The notes: generated by a model not told the origin, from the sequence alone. A stretch of 32,478 nucleotides of DNA from Brevundimonas diminuta 3F5N (GCF_900163625.1 NZ_FUIE01000087.1:1-32478), one strand, 5' to 3'; counted from the first letter of the stretch, positions 1 to 8,717 are shown. Translations and numbers: made by a program.

Positions 1-154
1 TTCCTTCTCCCCTTGTGGGAGAAGGTGGCTCGCGGAGCGAGACGGATGAGGGGGCTGCCTGCTTCGCCCCCATCATCGGCCGTTCGGCCCGCTGACACCG
101 CCCCCTCATCCGAGCGCCTCCGGCGCCCACCTTCTCCCACGAGGGGAGAAGGAA
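1..154. repeat. Imperfect inverted-repeat element, about 55-bp arms
   Basis: Arms at 1-55 and 100-154 are near-complementary. The outer part, about 25 bases rich in CCTTCTCCC and GGGAGAAGG, and the inner part, GGATGAGGGGGC against GCCCCCTCATCC, both match, with a diverged middle and a 44-base centre. The left arm begins at the window edge, so the element may be longer. It resembles the dispersed palindromic intergenic elements of alphaproteobacteria; copy number cannot be judged here. Its right arm runs directly into the signal-peptide codons of the following lipoprotein gene. Confidence 0.8.
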
Positions 155-1179
155 GAGGTGTCATCACCGCCGCCCTTCTCTCCCTCGCTCTAGCCGCCTG
201 CGCCACGCCGCATGTCCAGCCGCCGCTGACGCCGCCCAACGGATTCAACGGGCCGCACATAGAGGCGGGAACCCTGGGGCGCGGCGCCTTTGTGGTGCAG
301 GACGGGGCGCGGCTGCCCTATCTGCGCTGGAGCCCGGAAGGACAGGAGCCCTGGGCCGTCATCGTCGCCCTGCACGGCTTCAACGACCACTACGCCTCCT
401 TCCGCTTCGCCGGGCCGTGGTGGGCGCAGCGGGGCATCGAGACCTGGGCCTATGATCAGCGCGGCTTCGGCCTGGCCCCGAACCGGGGCGAGTTCGCGGC
501 CGAAAGCCTGACCAGCCGGGATCTGCGCACCATCGTCGCCCTGGTTCGGGCCCAGCGGCCGACCGCCCTGATCGTGGTGGCGGGCGAGAGCATGGGCGGC
601 TCATCGACCATCGCCGCCTTCGGCTCGGACGCGCCGCCGGACGCCGATCGAGTGGTGCTGCTGGCGCCTGGCGTCTGGGGCTGGTCCAGCCAGACCGCCT
701 TCAACCGCGCGGGCCTGTGGGCCGCCGCGCGCATGATGGGGGCCAAACGGGTCGAGCCGCCGTCCTTCGCCGTGCGCGACATCCGCGCCTCGGACAACAC
801 GCTGGAACTGATCCGCAACGGTCGCGATCCCCTGTCGATCCTGTCGACGCGGTTCGATTCCCTTTACGGCCTGGTCGATCTGATGGAGACGGCGACCCAG
901 CGGCTGGACCGTGTCGAGGCGCCGACCCTGTTGCTCTACGGCGCCCACGATCAGATCATCACCAAACGCCCCATGCGCCGTGCCCTGGAACAGGCGGGCG
1001 AGCGGCCGAACCTGACGACGGGCTATTACGCCGAGGGCTGGCACATCCTGAACCGCGACCTTCAGGCCGAGACCATGTTCGCCGACGTCGAATCCTGGCT
1101 GCGCGACCCGACCCGGCCGCTGCCGTCCGGCGCGCCGGCGGTTCTGCCCGCCCTGCAGGCCGATCCCAAGGCGCGCTGA
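46..1179 (+). CDS. Alpha/beta-hydrolase lipoprotein (lysophospholipase/Hydrolase_4-like)
   Basis: This is a serine hydrolase of the alpha/beta fold, closest in pattern to the monoacylglycerol lipase/lysophospholipase (Hydrolase_4) group; the substrate is unknown. The oxyanion motif LHGF is followed by the nucleophile elbow GESMGG (Ser codon near 589), an acid in LLLYGAHDQ and the catalytic His in the EGWHILNR segment. A hydrophobic stretch ending in the lipobox LAAC predicts lipid anchoring. The start is uncertain. ATG at 46 lies inside the inverted repeat and puts about 50 residues before the lipobox Cys, far more than normal. TTG at 13 is also in frame, and the frame is open to the window edge. 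No normal start sits at the expected place around 136-160. The catalytic domain looks intact. Confidence 0.75.
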   Translation: MRGLPASPPSSAVRPADTAPSSERLRRPPSPTRGEGRGVITAALLSLALAACATPHVQPPLTPPNGFNGPHIEAGTLGRGAFVVQDGARLPYLRWSPEGQEPWAVIVALHGFNDHYASFRFAGPWWAQRGIETWAYDQRGFGLAPNRGEFAAESLTSRDLRTIVALVRAQRPTALIVVAGESMGGSSTIAAFGSDAPPDADRVVLLAPGVWGWSSQTAFNRAGLWAAARMMGAKRVEPPSFAVRDIRASDNTLELIRNGRDPLSILSTRFDSLYGLVDLMETATQRLDRVEAPTLLLYGAHDQIITKRPMRRALEQAGERPNLTTGYYAEGWHILNRDLQAETMFADVESWLRDPTRPLPSGAPAVLPALQADPKAR

Positions 1180-1252
1180 ACGCAGAAACCACGGAAAGCG
1201 GATGCATTTTCCGCACGCTTCGTTGAACCCTGGGGCGATCGCATGGTCGTGC

Positions 1253-1281
1253 TTGCCGTTTGGTCAGGCTGCGCGTATGTC
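1253..1281 (+). promoter_or_regulatory. Candidate housekeeping promoter of the leucine-dehydrogenase-like gene
   Basis: TTGCCG at 1253-1258, a 17-base spacer and TATGTC at 1276-1281 form a plausible sigma-70-type promoter. It lies 36 bases before the start codon of the dehydrogenase. This is a visual match only. Confidence 0.4.
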
Positions 1282-1317
1282 CTTCCGCACAAAAAAGTAC
1301 CCCAGGAAAGGCCTGTC

Positions 1318-2412
1318 ATGGGCAAGACGCTGTTTGATTCTCCTTCTTTCGCGAACCATGAAGGCGTCCACGCCTTCTACGACGAGAAAACCGGCCTGAA
1401 GGCGATTGTTGCGGTGCACTCGACTGCGCGCGGCCCGGCCGTCGGCGGCACCCGCATGTGGAACTACGCCACCGCCGCCGAAGCACTGGAAGACGTGCTG
1501 CGCCTGTCCAAGGGCATGAGCTACAAGAACGCCGTCGCGGATCTGGAAATGGGCGGTGGCAAATCGGTCATCATCGGCGACAGCCGCACCCAGAAGTCGC
1601 CTGAGCTGTTCCACGCCTTCGGTCGCTATTTGAACGGCCTGGGCGGCCACTACTACGCCGCTGAAGACGTCGGCACCTCGGTCGAGGACATCGCCGAAGC
1701 GCGCAAGGTCACCGAATTCGTTCTGGGCCTGAAGGACGGCCCGGAAGCCTCGGGCGATCCCAGCCCGGTCACGGCCGAGGGCGTGTTCCGCTCGAACCTG
1801 GTCGTCGCCCGCCGCCTGTTCAACCAGAACGACATGACCGGCCTGACCGTCGCCCTGCAGGGCGTGGGCCACGTCGGCGCCTATCTGGCTGAGAAGCTGC
1901 ACAAGGCCGGCGCCAAGCTGATCATCACTGACGTGAACCAGGCCAACCTGGAAGCCGTCGCCGCCAAGACCGGCGCCGAGATCGTTGCTCCGGACGCCAT
2001 CTATGACGTCGCCGCCGACATCTACGCCCCGTGCGCCCTGGGCGCGACGCTGAACCCGCAAACGCTGGACCGCCTGAAGGTCAAGGCCGTCTGCGGCGCC
2101 GCCAACAACCAGCTGGCCACCGCCGACATCGGCGACGAGCTGTTCAAGCGCGGCATCCTGTATGCGCCGGATTACGTCATCAACGGCGGCGGCATCATCA
2201 ACGTCGCCTCGGAAATGAACGCCCGTCAGACCGGCGGCGCCTATGACGCCTCGTGGGTCGAAGGCAAGCTGTCGCGCCTGATGGAGACCTTCGAGGAAAT
2301 CCTCGAGCGTTCGGTCTCCGAGAACAAGCCGACCCACCTGATCGCCGACGCCATCGCCGAGGCCCGCATCAAGGTCGCCGCCGACAAGAAGGCCGAGGCT
2401 CTGAAGGTCTGA
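1318..2412 (+). CDS. Glu/Leu/Phe/Val dehydrogenase, leucine-dehydrogenase-like
   Basis: The protein is an NAD-dependent amino-acid dehydrogenase that reversibly deaminates a branched-chain or other hydrophobic amino acid to its 2-oxo acid. Its 364 residues match leucine dehydrogenases and are shorter than typical glutamate dehydrogenases. The N-terminal domain carries the two active-site lysines in GMSYKNA (K70) and GGGKSVIIGD (K82). The Rossmann domain follows with GVGHVG near residues 182-187 and an acidic strand end (ITDV). ATG 1318 is preferred over the upstream in-frame start because AGGAAAGG lies just before it and the family N-terminus begins here. It is followed by hairpin terminators and appears monocistronic. 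Substrate specificity (Leu, Val or Phe) cannot be decided from the sequence. Confidence 0.9.
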   Translation: MGKTLFDSPSFANHEGVHAFYDEKTGLKAIVAVHSTARGPAVGGTRMWNYATAAEALEDVLRLSKGMSYKNAVADLEMGGGKSVIIGDSRTQKSPELFHAFGRYLNGLGGHYYAAEDVGTSVEDIAEARKVTEFVLGLKDGPEASGDPSPVTAEGVFRSNLVVARRLFNQNDMTGLTVALQGVGHVGAYLAEKLHKAGAKLIITDVNQANLEAVAAKTGAEIVAPDAIYDVAADIYAPCALGATLNPQTLDRLKVKAVCGAANNQLATADIGDELFKRGILYAPDYVINGGGIINVASEMNARQTGGAYDASWVEGKLSRLMETFEEILERSVSENKPTHLIADAIAEARIKVAADKKAEALKV

Positions 2413-2475
2413 TCGACCTTCGACAAGCTAGCCCGCGCCTTTCGAGGGGCGGGCGGGCGCCGGGGGGCGCCTGAG

Positions 2476-2512
2476 GGGGTGCGGGCCACAAGTCCGCGCC
2501 CCTTTATCATTT
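2476..2512 (+). terminator. Rho-independent terminator after the dehydrogenase
   Basis: A 9-bp stem, GGGGTGCGG at 2476-2484 with CCGCGCCCC at 2494-2502 and one G-T pair, is followed by TTTATCATTT. A second GC-rich hairpin without a T-run lies just upstream at 2431-2454. Confidence 0.65.
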
Positions 2513-2546
2513 GGGCCGGTGATAACGGCCCTGACTCCTCAGGACT

Positions 2547-2573
2547 TTAACGCCTCTTAACGCCGCATTTACC
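2547..2573 (+). promoter_or_regulatory. CtrA-like half-sites upstream of the fliF operon
   Basis: Three half-sites occur in a row: TTAA at 2547, TTAA at 2557 and TTTACC at 2568. The last pair has the 7-base spacing of the CtrA consensus TTAA-N7-TTAA(C); the first pair has 6. In Caulobacter the fliF operon is a CtrA-controlled class II flagellar promoter, so position and gene agree. Binding itself is inference. Confidence 0.5.
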
Positions 2574-2636
2574 ATCCAGGCGGCAGTTTCTGCCTAGCGG
2601 GTTCGGTTCGTCCCGCGTGTGCAGGGGCGATGGCGC

Positions 2637-4280
2637 GTGGGCGGCTTCACGGAAGCTTTGAAAAGGTTCGGCATCGGACGCCTGGCCGCCATCCTGGGCG
2701 TGGCTGCGGGCGTGGCCGCCGTGCTGGTCGCCGTCATGCTGCGTGTGGGCCAGGCGCCGGACGCCTTGCTCTATTCCAACCTCGACCTGCGTGAAGCCTC
2801 CGAGATCAGCGCCGCCCTGGATCAGGCGGGCATCAAATATTCCTCCAAGGGCGACGGCTCGACCATCTTCGTCAGCCGCGACGAAGTCGGCACGGCGCGC
2901 CTGATGCTGGCGGGCAAGGGGCTCGTGACCTCGGGCAGCGTCGGCTACGAAATCTTCGACAACCAGTCGGTGCTGGGTCAGACCGAGTTCCAGCAGAACC
3001 TGAACGAACAGCGCGCCCTGCAGGGCGAGCTGGCGCGCACCATCATGTCGATGCGCGGCATCAGTTCGGCCCGCGTGCATATCACCATGCCTCGGCGCGA
3101 GATGTTCCAGGCCGCCGCCATCGATCCGACGGCTGCCGTGGTGGTGGGCCTGTCGGGGCGCGACCTGTCGGCCGATCAGGTGCGGGCCATCCGCAACGTC
3201 GTCGCCTCCTCTGTGCCGAACCTGAAACCGGACAAGGTCACGGTGACGGACCAGGCCAATCGCACCCTGGCGGCAGGATCGGAAGACACCGGCTTCACCT
3301 CGGCGACCGCCGAGGCGGCCAAGGCCTCGACCGAGGCCCAGATGCAGGCCCGGATCAAGGATATCGTCGAGGGCGTCGTCGGCGCGGGGGCGGCGCGCGT
3401 GCAGGTCACGGCCGACATCGACCATAGCCGCTCGACCACCCAGGAACAGAAGTTCGACCCGGACGGCCAGGTCGTCCGCTCGACCTCGACCAACGGCAGC
3501 CAGTCGCAGGACACGACCGGCCAGCAGGACGGCGGCGTCACCGCCACCAACAACATCCCCGGCGGCGAAGCCCCGGCGACCACGCCCATCGGCTCCACCA
3601 ACTCGGAAAACACCGAGACGACCAACTACGAAATCTCCAACACCACCACCACGACGGTGAAGGAGCCGGGCGAGGTCAAGAAGCTGTCGGTCTCGGTCGC
3701 GGTCGACGGCAAATACACCCCTGCCGCCGACGGCAAGGGCGAGCCCGCCTATGCCGCCCGCACGGCCGAGGAAGTGCAGCAGATCAAGGCCCTGGTCGCC
3801 GCCGCCGTCGGCATCGACGAGACGCGCGGCGACAAGCTGGAAGTCGTCAGCGTGCGCTTCAACCGCGAGCCGTCCGCCGCGCCGGGCGCCGAGGAAGGCT
3901 CCTCGATGTTCGCCTTCGACAAGAACGACATCATGCGCGGGGTCGAACTGCTGGTCCTGCTGGTCACGGGTCTGCTGCTGATCTTCTTCGTCCTGCGCCC
4001 GCTGCTGAAGACGGCCTCGGGCCAGGGGCGCGCAGGCGTTCCGGCCCTGGTCGGCGCGAACGGCATCCCGGTGACGGCGCTGGACGCTCAGATCGTCGGC
4101 GGAACCCTGCCGGGCGGCGCGCCCATGCTGGCCGGTCCCAGCGACATGGAGCAGCGCATCGACATCGCCCGCATCGAGGGTCAGGTGAAGGCCTCGTCCA
4201 TCAAGAAGGTCGCCGATTTCGTCGACAGCCACCCAGAGGAATCCACGGCGATCCTGCGCTCGTGGATGCATGAAAGCTGA
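2637..4280 (+). CDS. fliF: Flagellar MS-ring protein FliF
   Basis: FliF forms the MS ring in the inner membrane, the base on which the rotor and export apparatus assemble. The 547-residue protein has the expected order. A first membrane helix lies near residues 15-36. The periplasmic ring-building domain includes the YSNLDLREA and [16 protein letters not shown] segments. A low-complexity Thr/Asn/Gly linker precedes a second membrane helix ([20 protein letters not shown]), and the cytoplasmic tail ends in [15 protein letters not shown], the FliG-binding region. GTG 2637 is chosen because AGGGGCGA precedes it and the residues [11 protein letters not shown] look like a family start; GTG 2619 is the alternative. 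It heads a tightly coupled operon whose next gene overlaps its stop codon. Confidence 0.95.
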   Translation: MGGFTEALKRFGIGRLAAILGVAAGVAAVLVAVMLRVGQAPDALLYSNLDLREASEISAALDQAGIKYSSKGDGSTIFVSRDEVGTARLMLAGKGLVTSGSVGYEIFDNQSVLGQTEFQQNLNEQRALQGELARTIMSMRGISSARVHITMPRREMFQAAAIDPTAAVVVGLSGRDLSADQVRAIRNVVASSVPNLKPDKVTVTDQANRTLAAGSEDTGFTSATAEAAKASTEAQMQARIKDIVEGVVGAGAARVQVTADIDHSRSTTQEQKFDPDGQVVRSTSTNGSQSQDTTGQQDGGVTATNNIPGGEAPATTPIGSTNSENTETTNYEISNTTTTTVKEPGEVKKLSVSVAVDGKYTPAADGKGEPAYAARTAEEVQQIKALVAAAVGIDETRGDKLEVVSVRFNREPSAAPGAEEGSSMFAFDKNDIMRGVELLVLLVTGLLLIFFVLRPLLKTASGQGRAGVPALVGANGIPVTALDAQIVGGTLPGGAPMLAGPSDMEQRIDIARIEGQVKASSIKKVADFVDSHPEESTAILRSWMHES

Positions 4281-5317
4281 TGGCGGCGCGGCTGGTGTCA
4301 AAGGGTGCGGCGGTTGATGACGCCAAGAAGCTGACGGGGCCGGAAAAGGCCGCCGTCGTTCTGCTGTCTCTGGGCGAAGAGCACACCGCCCTGTGGCAGC
4401 AACTCGACGACGAAGAGATCAAGGAGGTCTCTCAGGCCATGGCGGGGCTGGGCACCGTCACCGCCGCCGTGGTCGAAGAAGTCTTGGTCGAGTTCGTCTC
4501 CGGCATCGGCGGGTCCGGTTCGCTGATGGGCTCCTATGAGCAGACGCAGCGCCTGCTGGCCTCCTTCATGCCCGGCGATCGGGTCGAGGCCCTGATGGAG
4601 GAGATCCGCGGTCCGGCGGGCCGCACCATGTGGGACAAGCTCGGCAATGTGAACGAGGCCGTGCTCGCCAACTACCTGAAGAACGAATACCCGCAGACGG
4701 TCGCGGTCGTCCTGTCGAAGATCAAGCCGGATCACGCCTCGCGCGTGTTGACGGCCCTGCCCGAGGACTTCGCCCTGGAATGCGTCCAGCGGATGCTGCG
4801 CATGGAGCCGGTGCAGCGCGACATCCTCGATAAGATCGAGCAGACCCTGCGCAGCGAGTTCATGTCCAACCTGGCGCGCACCTCCAAGCGCGACAGCCAT
4901 GAGCTGATGGCCGACATCTTCAACAGCTTCGACCGCCAGACCGAGTCGCGCTTCATCGGCGCGCTGGAGGAACGCAACCGTGACGCGGCCGAGCGTATCC
5001 GCGCCCTGATGTTCGTCTTCGAGGATCTGTCGCGCCTCGATCCCGGCGGGGTGCAGACCCTGCTGCGGGCGGTTGAGAAGGACCAACTGGGTCTGGCGCT
5101 GAAGGGGGCCTCGGACCCCCTGCGCGAGATGTTCTTCTCCAACATGTCCGAACGCGCCTCGAAGATCATGCGCGAAGACATGGATTCCATGGGGCCTGTC
5201 CGCCTCAAGGACGTCGACAACGCCCAGATGGCCATGGTCCAGGTGGCCAAGGATCTGGCGGCGCGCGGCGACATCATGCTGGCTGGCCAGGGCGGCGACG
5301 ACGAGTTGATCTACTGA
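4280..5317 (+). CDS. fliG: Flagellar motor switch protein FliG
   Basis: FliG is the rotor protein that contacts FliF and the stator, converting ion flow to torque and taking part in switching. The 345 residues cover all three domains. The N-terminal FliF-binding part begins with [17 protein letters not shown], the middle domain contains the [11 protein letters not shown] helix (the family's EHPQ region), and the C-terminal torque domain contains the hallmark MFVFEDL with its charged neighbours. ATG 4280 overlaps the fliF TGA as TGATG, implying translational coupling. The length is normal and nothing is missing. Confidence 0.96.
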   Translation: MAARLVSKGAAVDDAKKLTGPEKAAVVLLSLGEEHTALWQQLDDEEIKEVSQAMAGLGTVTAAVVEEVLVEFVSGIGGSGSLMGSYEQTQRLLASFMPGDRVEALMEEIRGPAGRTMWDKLGNVNEAVLANYLKNEYPQTVAVVLSKIKPDHASRVLTALPEDFALECVQRMLRMEPVQRDILDKIEQTLRSEFMSNLARTSKRDSHELMADIFNSFDRQTESRFIGALEERNRDAAERIRALMFVFEDLSRLDPGGVQTLLRAVEKDQLGLALKGASDPLREMFFSNMSERASKIMREDMDSMGPVRLKDVDNAQMAMVQVAKDLAARGDIMLAGQGGDDELIY

Positions 5318-5318
5318 C

Positions 5319-5993
5319 ATGAGCGCGCTTCCTTCCAACGCCGTCCCCTTCGCCTTCGACACCGAGTTCGGGGCCGACGGCGCCGTGCTGCGCGCCTCGA
5401 CCTGGCAGCCGGCCAAGCGTTCTTTCGCTCCCGCCGAGGTCGAGGCCCTGGTCGCCCAGGCTCGGCTGGAGGCCCGTCAGCAGGCCCTGGCCGAGGTTGA
5501 GGCCCTGCGCGCCGACGCCTTGTCGATCGTGGCGCAAACCGTGTCCCAGGCCGCGACCGCCCTGCGCGGCGTGGCGGAGGCGCACCGGCGCGAATCCGCA
5601 GAGCTGGCGCTGGCCGCCGCGCGCGTGATCGGCTCGGCTGCGTTCGACCGCTTCCCGCGCCGTCCGCTGGAGGCCGCCATCGAGTCCCTGGGGCAGGAGA
5701 TGGACGCCACGCCGCGTCTGCTGGTCCGCGCCTCGGGTCTGGATGGCGAAGGTCGCGCCCAGATCGAGGCCCTGTGCGCCCAGGCGGGGTTCTCGGGGCT
5801 GGTGGTGTTCCGCGACGAACCGCACCTGCCCGCCGCCGCCTTCGCCTTGGAATGGGCGGATGGGCGAGCCGAATTCGATCCGGCCGAAGCCGAGGCCCGC
5901 GTGGCCGCCGCGCTCAACGCCGCCCTGGCCGCAGAAGCCGGCCACGCCGAGCCGCCCCTCGAGGGCGGCGCTCATGACAAAAGGGGCTTCTGA
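5319..5993 (+). CDS. flbE: FliH-like flagellar export regulator (FlbE)
   Basis: The protein takes the position of FlbE in the Caulobacter fliF operon, a FliH-like protein that regulates the flagellar export ATPase FliI and links it to the C ring. It has 224 residues. The N-terminal part has FAFDTEF and later RSFAPAEVEALVAQAR, then a long Ala/Glu-rich helix (roughly residues 45-110) typical of FliH coiled coils. A more globular C-terminal part ends in an acidic region. FliH proteins are poorly conserved, so the call rests on order, helix pattern and size. It starts one base after the fliG stop and overlaps the fliN start. Confidence 0.8.
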   Translation: MSALPSNAVPFAFDTEFGADGAVLRASTWQPAKRSFAPAEVEALVAQARLEARQQALAEVEALRADALSIVAQTVSQAATALRGVAEAHRRESAELALAAARVIGSAAFDRFPRRPLEAAIESLGQEMDATPRLLVRASGLDGEGRAQIEALCAQAGFSGLVVFRDEPHLPAAAFALEWADGRAEFDPAEAEARVAAALNAALAAEAGHAEPPLEGGAHDKRGF

Positions 5994-6325
5994 TGGCCAC
6001 CGACGATCTCTCGCTCGAGGAATTCGGCGAATCCACCGCCCTGAACCTGGCTGATGAGGGCGGCGAGAAGTCGGCGGTCGATCTGGCGCCCGTCTTTGAC
6101 GTGCCGGTCAACATCTCGGCCGTGCTGGGCAAGGCGCACATGTCCGTCGCCCAGCTTCTGAAGCTGAACAAGGGCTCGGTGCTGGAGCTGGACCGGAAGG
6201 TCGGCGAGGCGATCGACATCTTCGTCAACAACCGCCTGGTGGCGCGCGGCGAGGTCGTCGTCGTCGAGGACCGCCTGGGCGTGACGATGACGGAAATCAT
6301 CAAGACCGAGGACAAGGGCGCCTGA
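5993..6325 (+). CDS. fliN: Flagellar motor switch protein FliN
   Basis: FliN builds the lower part of the cytoplasmic C ring with FliM and is part of the switch. The 110-residue protein has an acidic N-terminal extension of about 30 residues. The SpoA/FliN domain follows: FDVPVNISAVLGKAHMSV, the LLKLNKGSVLELD stretch, and GEAIDIFVNNRLVARGEVVVVEDRLGV in two parts. This is the core order seen across FliN. ATG 5993 overlaps the flbE stop codon (TGATG). A 42-base gap with a strong AAGGAG site separates it from flbD. Confidence 0.95.
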   Translation: MATDDLSLEEFGESTALNLADEGGEKSAVDLAPVFDVPVNISAVLGKAHMSVAQLLKLNKGSVLELDRKVGEAIDIFVNNRLVARGEVVVVEDRLGVTMTEIIKTEDKGA

Positions 6326-6367
6326 TCGGCCGCCCCGTCACGGACAGGATTTTGAAGGAGTAGGGCG

Positions 6368-7522
6368 ATGCGTCTTCTGGTGGTGGGTCGTTTAAGCGGC
6401 CAACTGGCGACGGCGGTGAAGATGGCCATGGCGCACGGCGCCAAGGTCCAGCACGTCGAGCGCGCCGATCAGGCGACCGAGCAACTGCGCCGGGGGCAGG
6501 GCGCCGACCTGCTGATGGTCGACTACCGCATCGACATCGCCGCCCTGATCGCCGCCAACGACGCCGAGCGCATTCATGTGCCGGTCGTCGCCTGCGGCGT
6601 CGACGCCGACGCGCGCGAGGCGGCCGACGCCATCCGCGCCGGGGCCAAGGAGTTCATCCCCCTGCCGCCCGAGGCGGACCTCATCGCCGCCGTGCTGTCG
6701 GCCGTGGCCGATGACGAGCGGCCGATGATCTCGGCCGATCCGGCGATGAAGCATGTCATTCAGCTGGCCGATCAGGTGGCGCGTTCGGAAGCCTCCATCC
6801 TGATCACCGGCGAAAGCGGCGTGGGTAAGGAGGTGATGGCCCGCTATCTGCACACGCACTCGCGCCGCGCCGACAAAGCCTTCATCAGCGTCAACTGCGC
6901 CGCCATTCCCGACAACCTGCTGGAATCCGAGCTGTTCGGTCACGAGAAGGGCGCCTTCACCGGCGCCGTGGCGCGCCGCATCGGCAAGTTCGAGGAAGCC
7001 GACGGCGGCACGCTGCTGCTGGATGAAATCAGCGAGATGGACGCTAGGCTTCAGGCCAAGTTGCTGCGCGCTATTCAGGAGCGGGTGATCGACCGCGTCG
7101 GCGGCGCCAAGCCGGTGCCGGTCAATATCCGCATCATCGCCACCTCGAACCGCGACCTGGCCAAGGCCGTGGCCGAGGGGACGTTCCGCGAAGACCTGCT
7201 GTATCGCCTGAACGTGGTGAACCTGCGTCTGCCGTCCTTGCGCGAACGCCCCGGCGACATCGCGGTGCTGGCCGATCATTTCGTCAAGAAATACGCCGCC
7301 GCCAACGGCGTGCCGCCGCGCGCCATCGGCGTTGACGCCCGACGCGCTCTGGTCGCCCATCGTTGGCCCGGCAACGTGCGCGAGCTGGAAAACGCCATGC
7401 ACCGCGCTGTTCTGCTGGCGGCGGGGACCGAGATCGACGTCGACGCCATTCGTCTGCCGGACGGCCGCCCGCTGCTGGGCCGGGGGGGAGGGAGGCTCGA
7501 CGCCCGCCGCTTCGGCCTATGA
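6368..7522 (+). CDS. flbD: FlbD, sigma-54 activator of late flagellar genes, prematurely ended by a frameshift
   Basis: FlbD activates or represses sigma-54-dependent flagellar promoters by binding ftr enhancers. This frame gives 384 residues. A receiver-like domain spans about residues 1-115 with D52 in MVDY but no clear acidic pair at its N-terminus, as expected for atypical FlbD receivers. The AAA+ domain has Walker A GESGVGKE (148-155), the sigma-54 contact loop GAFTGA (195-200) and LLLDE (Walker B). NVRELEN lies near the end of the AAA+ part. After DGRPLLG the frame runs through a G7 tract (7482-7488) into RLDARRFGL and stops, losing the DNA-binding domain that continues in the +1 frame. 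AAGGAG precedes ATG 6368. The break may be genuine or a base-calling error. Confidence 0.85.
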   Translation: MRLLVVGRLSGQLATAVKMAMAHGAKVQHVERADQATEQLRRGQGADLLMVDYRIDIAALIAANDAERIHVPVVACGVDADAREAADAIRAGAKEFIPLPPEADLIAAVLSAVADDERPMISADPAMKHVIQLADQVARSEASILITGESGVGKEVMARYLHTHSRRADKAFISVNCAAIPDNLLESELFGHEKGAFTGAVARRIGKFEEADGGTLLLDEISEMDARLQAKLLRAIQERVIDRVGGAKPVPVNIRIIATSNRDLAKAVAEGTFREDLLYRLNVVNLRLPSLRERPGDIAVLADHFVKKYAAANGVPPRAIGVDARRALVAHRWPGNVRELENAMHRAVLLAAGTEIDVDAIRLPDGRPLLGRGGGRLDARRFGL

Positions 7523-7781
7523 CGCCGGCGTGGCCGGGCAGGCCGCCCAGGTCGCCGACGCCGTGACCCGCAGCTTCGTCGGTCAGACGGTGGCCGAGAT
7601 GGAAAAGACCCTGATCCTGGACACGCTCAGCCACTGCCTGGGCAACCGCACCCACGCGGCGACCATCCTGGGCATCTCCATCCGCACCCTGCGCAATAAG
7701 CTGAACGAGTACGCCGACGCAGGCACGCCGATCCCGGCGCCCCAGTCGGGTGTCGCGGCCGCCTACGGCGCGGCGGGCTGA
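7488..7781 (+). pseudogene. flbD: Detached C-terminal Fis-type HTH domain of FlbD
   Basis: This frame continues FlbD after the G7 run. A linker (GGSTPAASAYDAG) leads to VAEMEKTLILDTL and the helix-turn-helix GNRTHAATILGISIRTLRNK, the FIS-type DNA-binding domain that closes sigma-54 activators. Six rather than seven Gs at 7482-7488 would join it to the preceding frame with no residue out of place, giving a protein of about 470 residues. GTG 7590 or ATG 7599 could in principle start a fragment of 60-65 residues, but I see no ribosome-binding site that argues for it. The stop lies 4 bases before the beta-lactamase start. Confidence 0.8.
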
Positions 7782-7785
7782 TCCG

Positions 7786-8670
7786 GTGCGCGCCGACCGT
7801 CGCACCCTGCTGATCGGTGCGGGCGCACTGGCTCTTGGAGCCTGTGCGCGGGCGACGGAGCCTGCGGCGGTCGAGCCTGCCGTTCTCGACCTCGACCTGT
7901 CGGCGCTGGAGGCGCGTCATGGCGGTCGTCTGGGCGTCTCCGTAGCGACCGAGGGCCAAAGCGCCGCCTGGCGCGGCGACGAGCGGTTCGTCTACTGCTC
8001 GACCTTCAAGATGTATCTGGCCGCCGCCACCCTGCTGCGCATTCAGGCGGGGCGGGAGCGGTTGGACCGGGCGATCCCGGTGACGCAGGCCGACATGATT
8101 AGCCACGCTCCGGTGACGAAGCCGGCGGTCGGTTCGACCCTGACCATCGAGCAGTTGATGAAGGGCACGGTCGAGGTCAGCGACAACCCGGCCGCCAACA
8201 TCCTGATCCGCGAGATGGGCGGGCTGGACGCCCTGCGCGCCTTCTATCGCGGCATCGGCGACGACAGCACGCGCGTCGATCGCCTCGAGCCCGAGATGAA
8301 CCGCCAGGACGGCGACAAGGACACCATCACTCCCGATCAGTCGGTGCGGAACATACAGCGCCTGATCCTGTCGGAGTCTTCGCCGCTTGAATCAGCTTCG
8401 AAGCGGTTGCTTCTGGAATGGATGGTGGCGTCACCGACGGGACAGGCGCGCATCAAGGCGGGCGTCCCGGCGGGCTGGACCGTCGCGCACAAGACAGGCA
8501 CCGGCGGCTATGGTCCGGTGAACGACATCGGCGTCCTTTATCCGACCGACGGCGCGCCCATCGCCATCGCGGTCTACTTCCACGCCACGAAGGATTCGAC
8601 CGACGCCCAGCGCGAGGCGGTGATCGCCGATGCGACCCGGCAGGCGCTCAAGGCGCTGGGGCATGGCTGA
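7786..8670 (+). CDS. Class A beta-lactamase
   Basis: This is a serine beta-lactamase that hydrolyses beta-lactam rings in the periplasm. All class A landmarks are present from GTG 7786: S72-x-x-K75 in CSTFK, S132-D-N134 in VSDNPAAN, E168 in EPEMN (omega-loop Glu) and K236-T-G in AHKTGTGG. The N-terminus reads DRRTLLIGAGALALGAC: a twin arginine followed by a hydrophobic stretch and an LGAC lipobox. Tat export and lipid anchoring are therefore both possible. The length (294) is normal. It lies 4 bases after the flbD stop and 47 before flhA, so it is probably transcribed with flagellar genes. GTG 7750 is in frame but overlaps flbD and lacks signal-peptide logic. The substrate spectrum cannot be read from these motifs. 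Confidence 0.93.
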   Translation: MRADRRTLLIGAGALALGACARATEPAAVEPAVLDLDLSALEARHGGRLGVSVATEGQSAAWRGDERFVYCSTFKMYLAAATLLRIQAGRERLDRAIPVTQADMISHAPVTKPAVGSTLTIEQLMKGTVEVSDNPAANILIREMGGLDALRAFYRGIGDDSTRVDRLEPEMNRQDGDKDTITPDQSVRNIQRLILSESSPLESASKRLLLEWMVASPTGQARIKAGVPAGWTVAHKTGTGGYGPVNDIGVLYPTDGAPIAIAVYFHATKDSTDAQREAVIADATRQALKALGHG

Positions 8671-8717
8671 GGGCCGCCGAATCCTGTCATCAGGCGACAT
8701 GACCTTCGCACGTCGTC

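Noticed and set aside
2547..4301. Long open frame of 584 codons antisense to fliF, and a similar 647-codon one antisense to dxs (20498-22441)
   Set aside because: Codon-position GC bias in high-GC genes leaves long open antisense frames. The translations are His/Gln/Asp/Gly-rich, lack motifs, and lie fully opposite clearly recognised genes.
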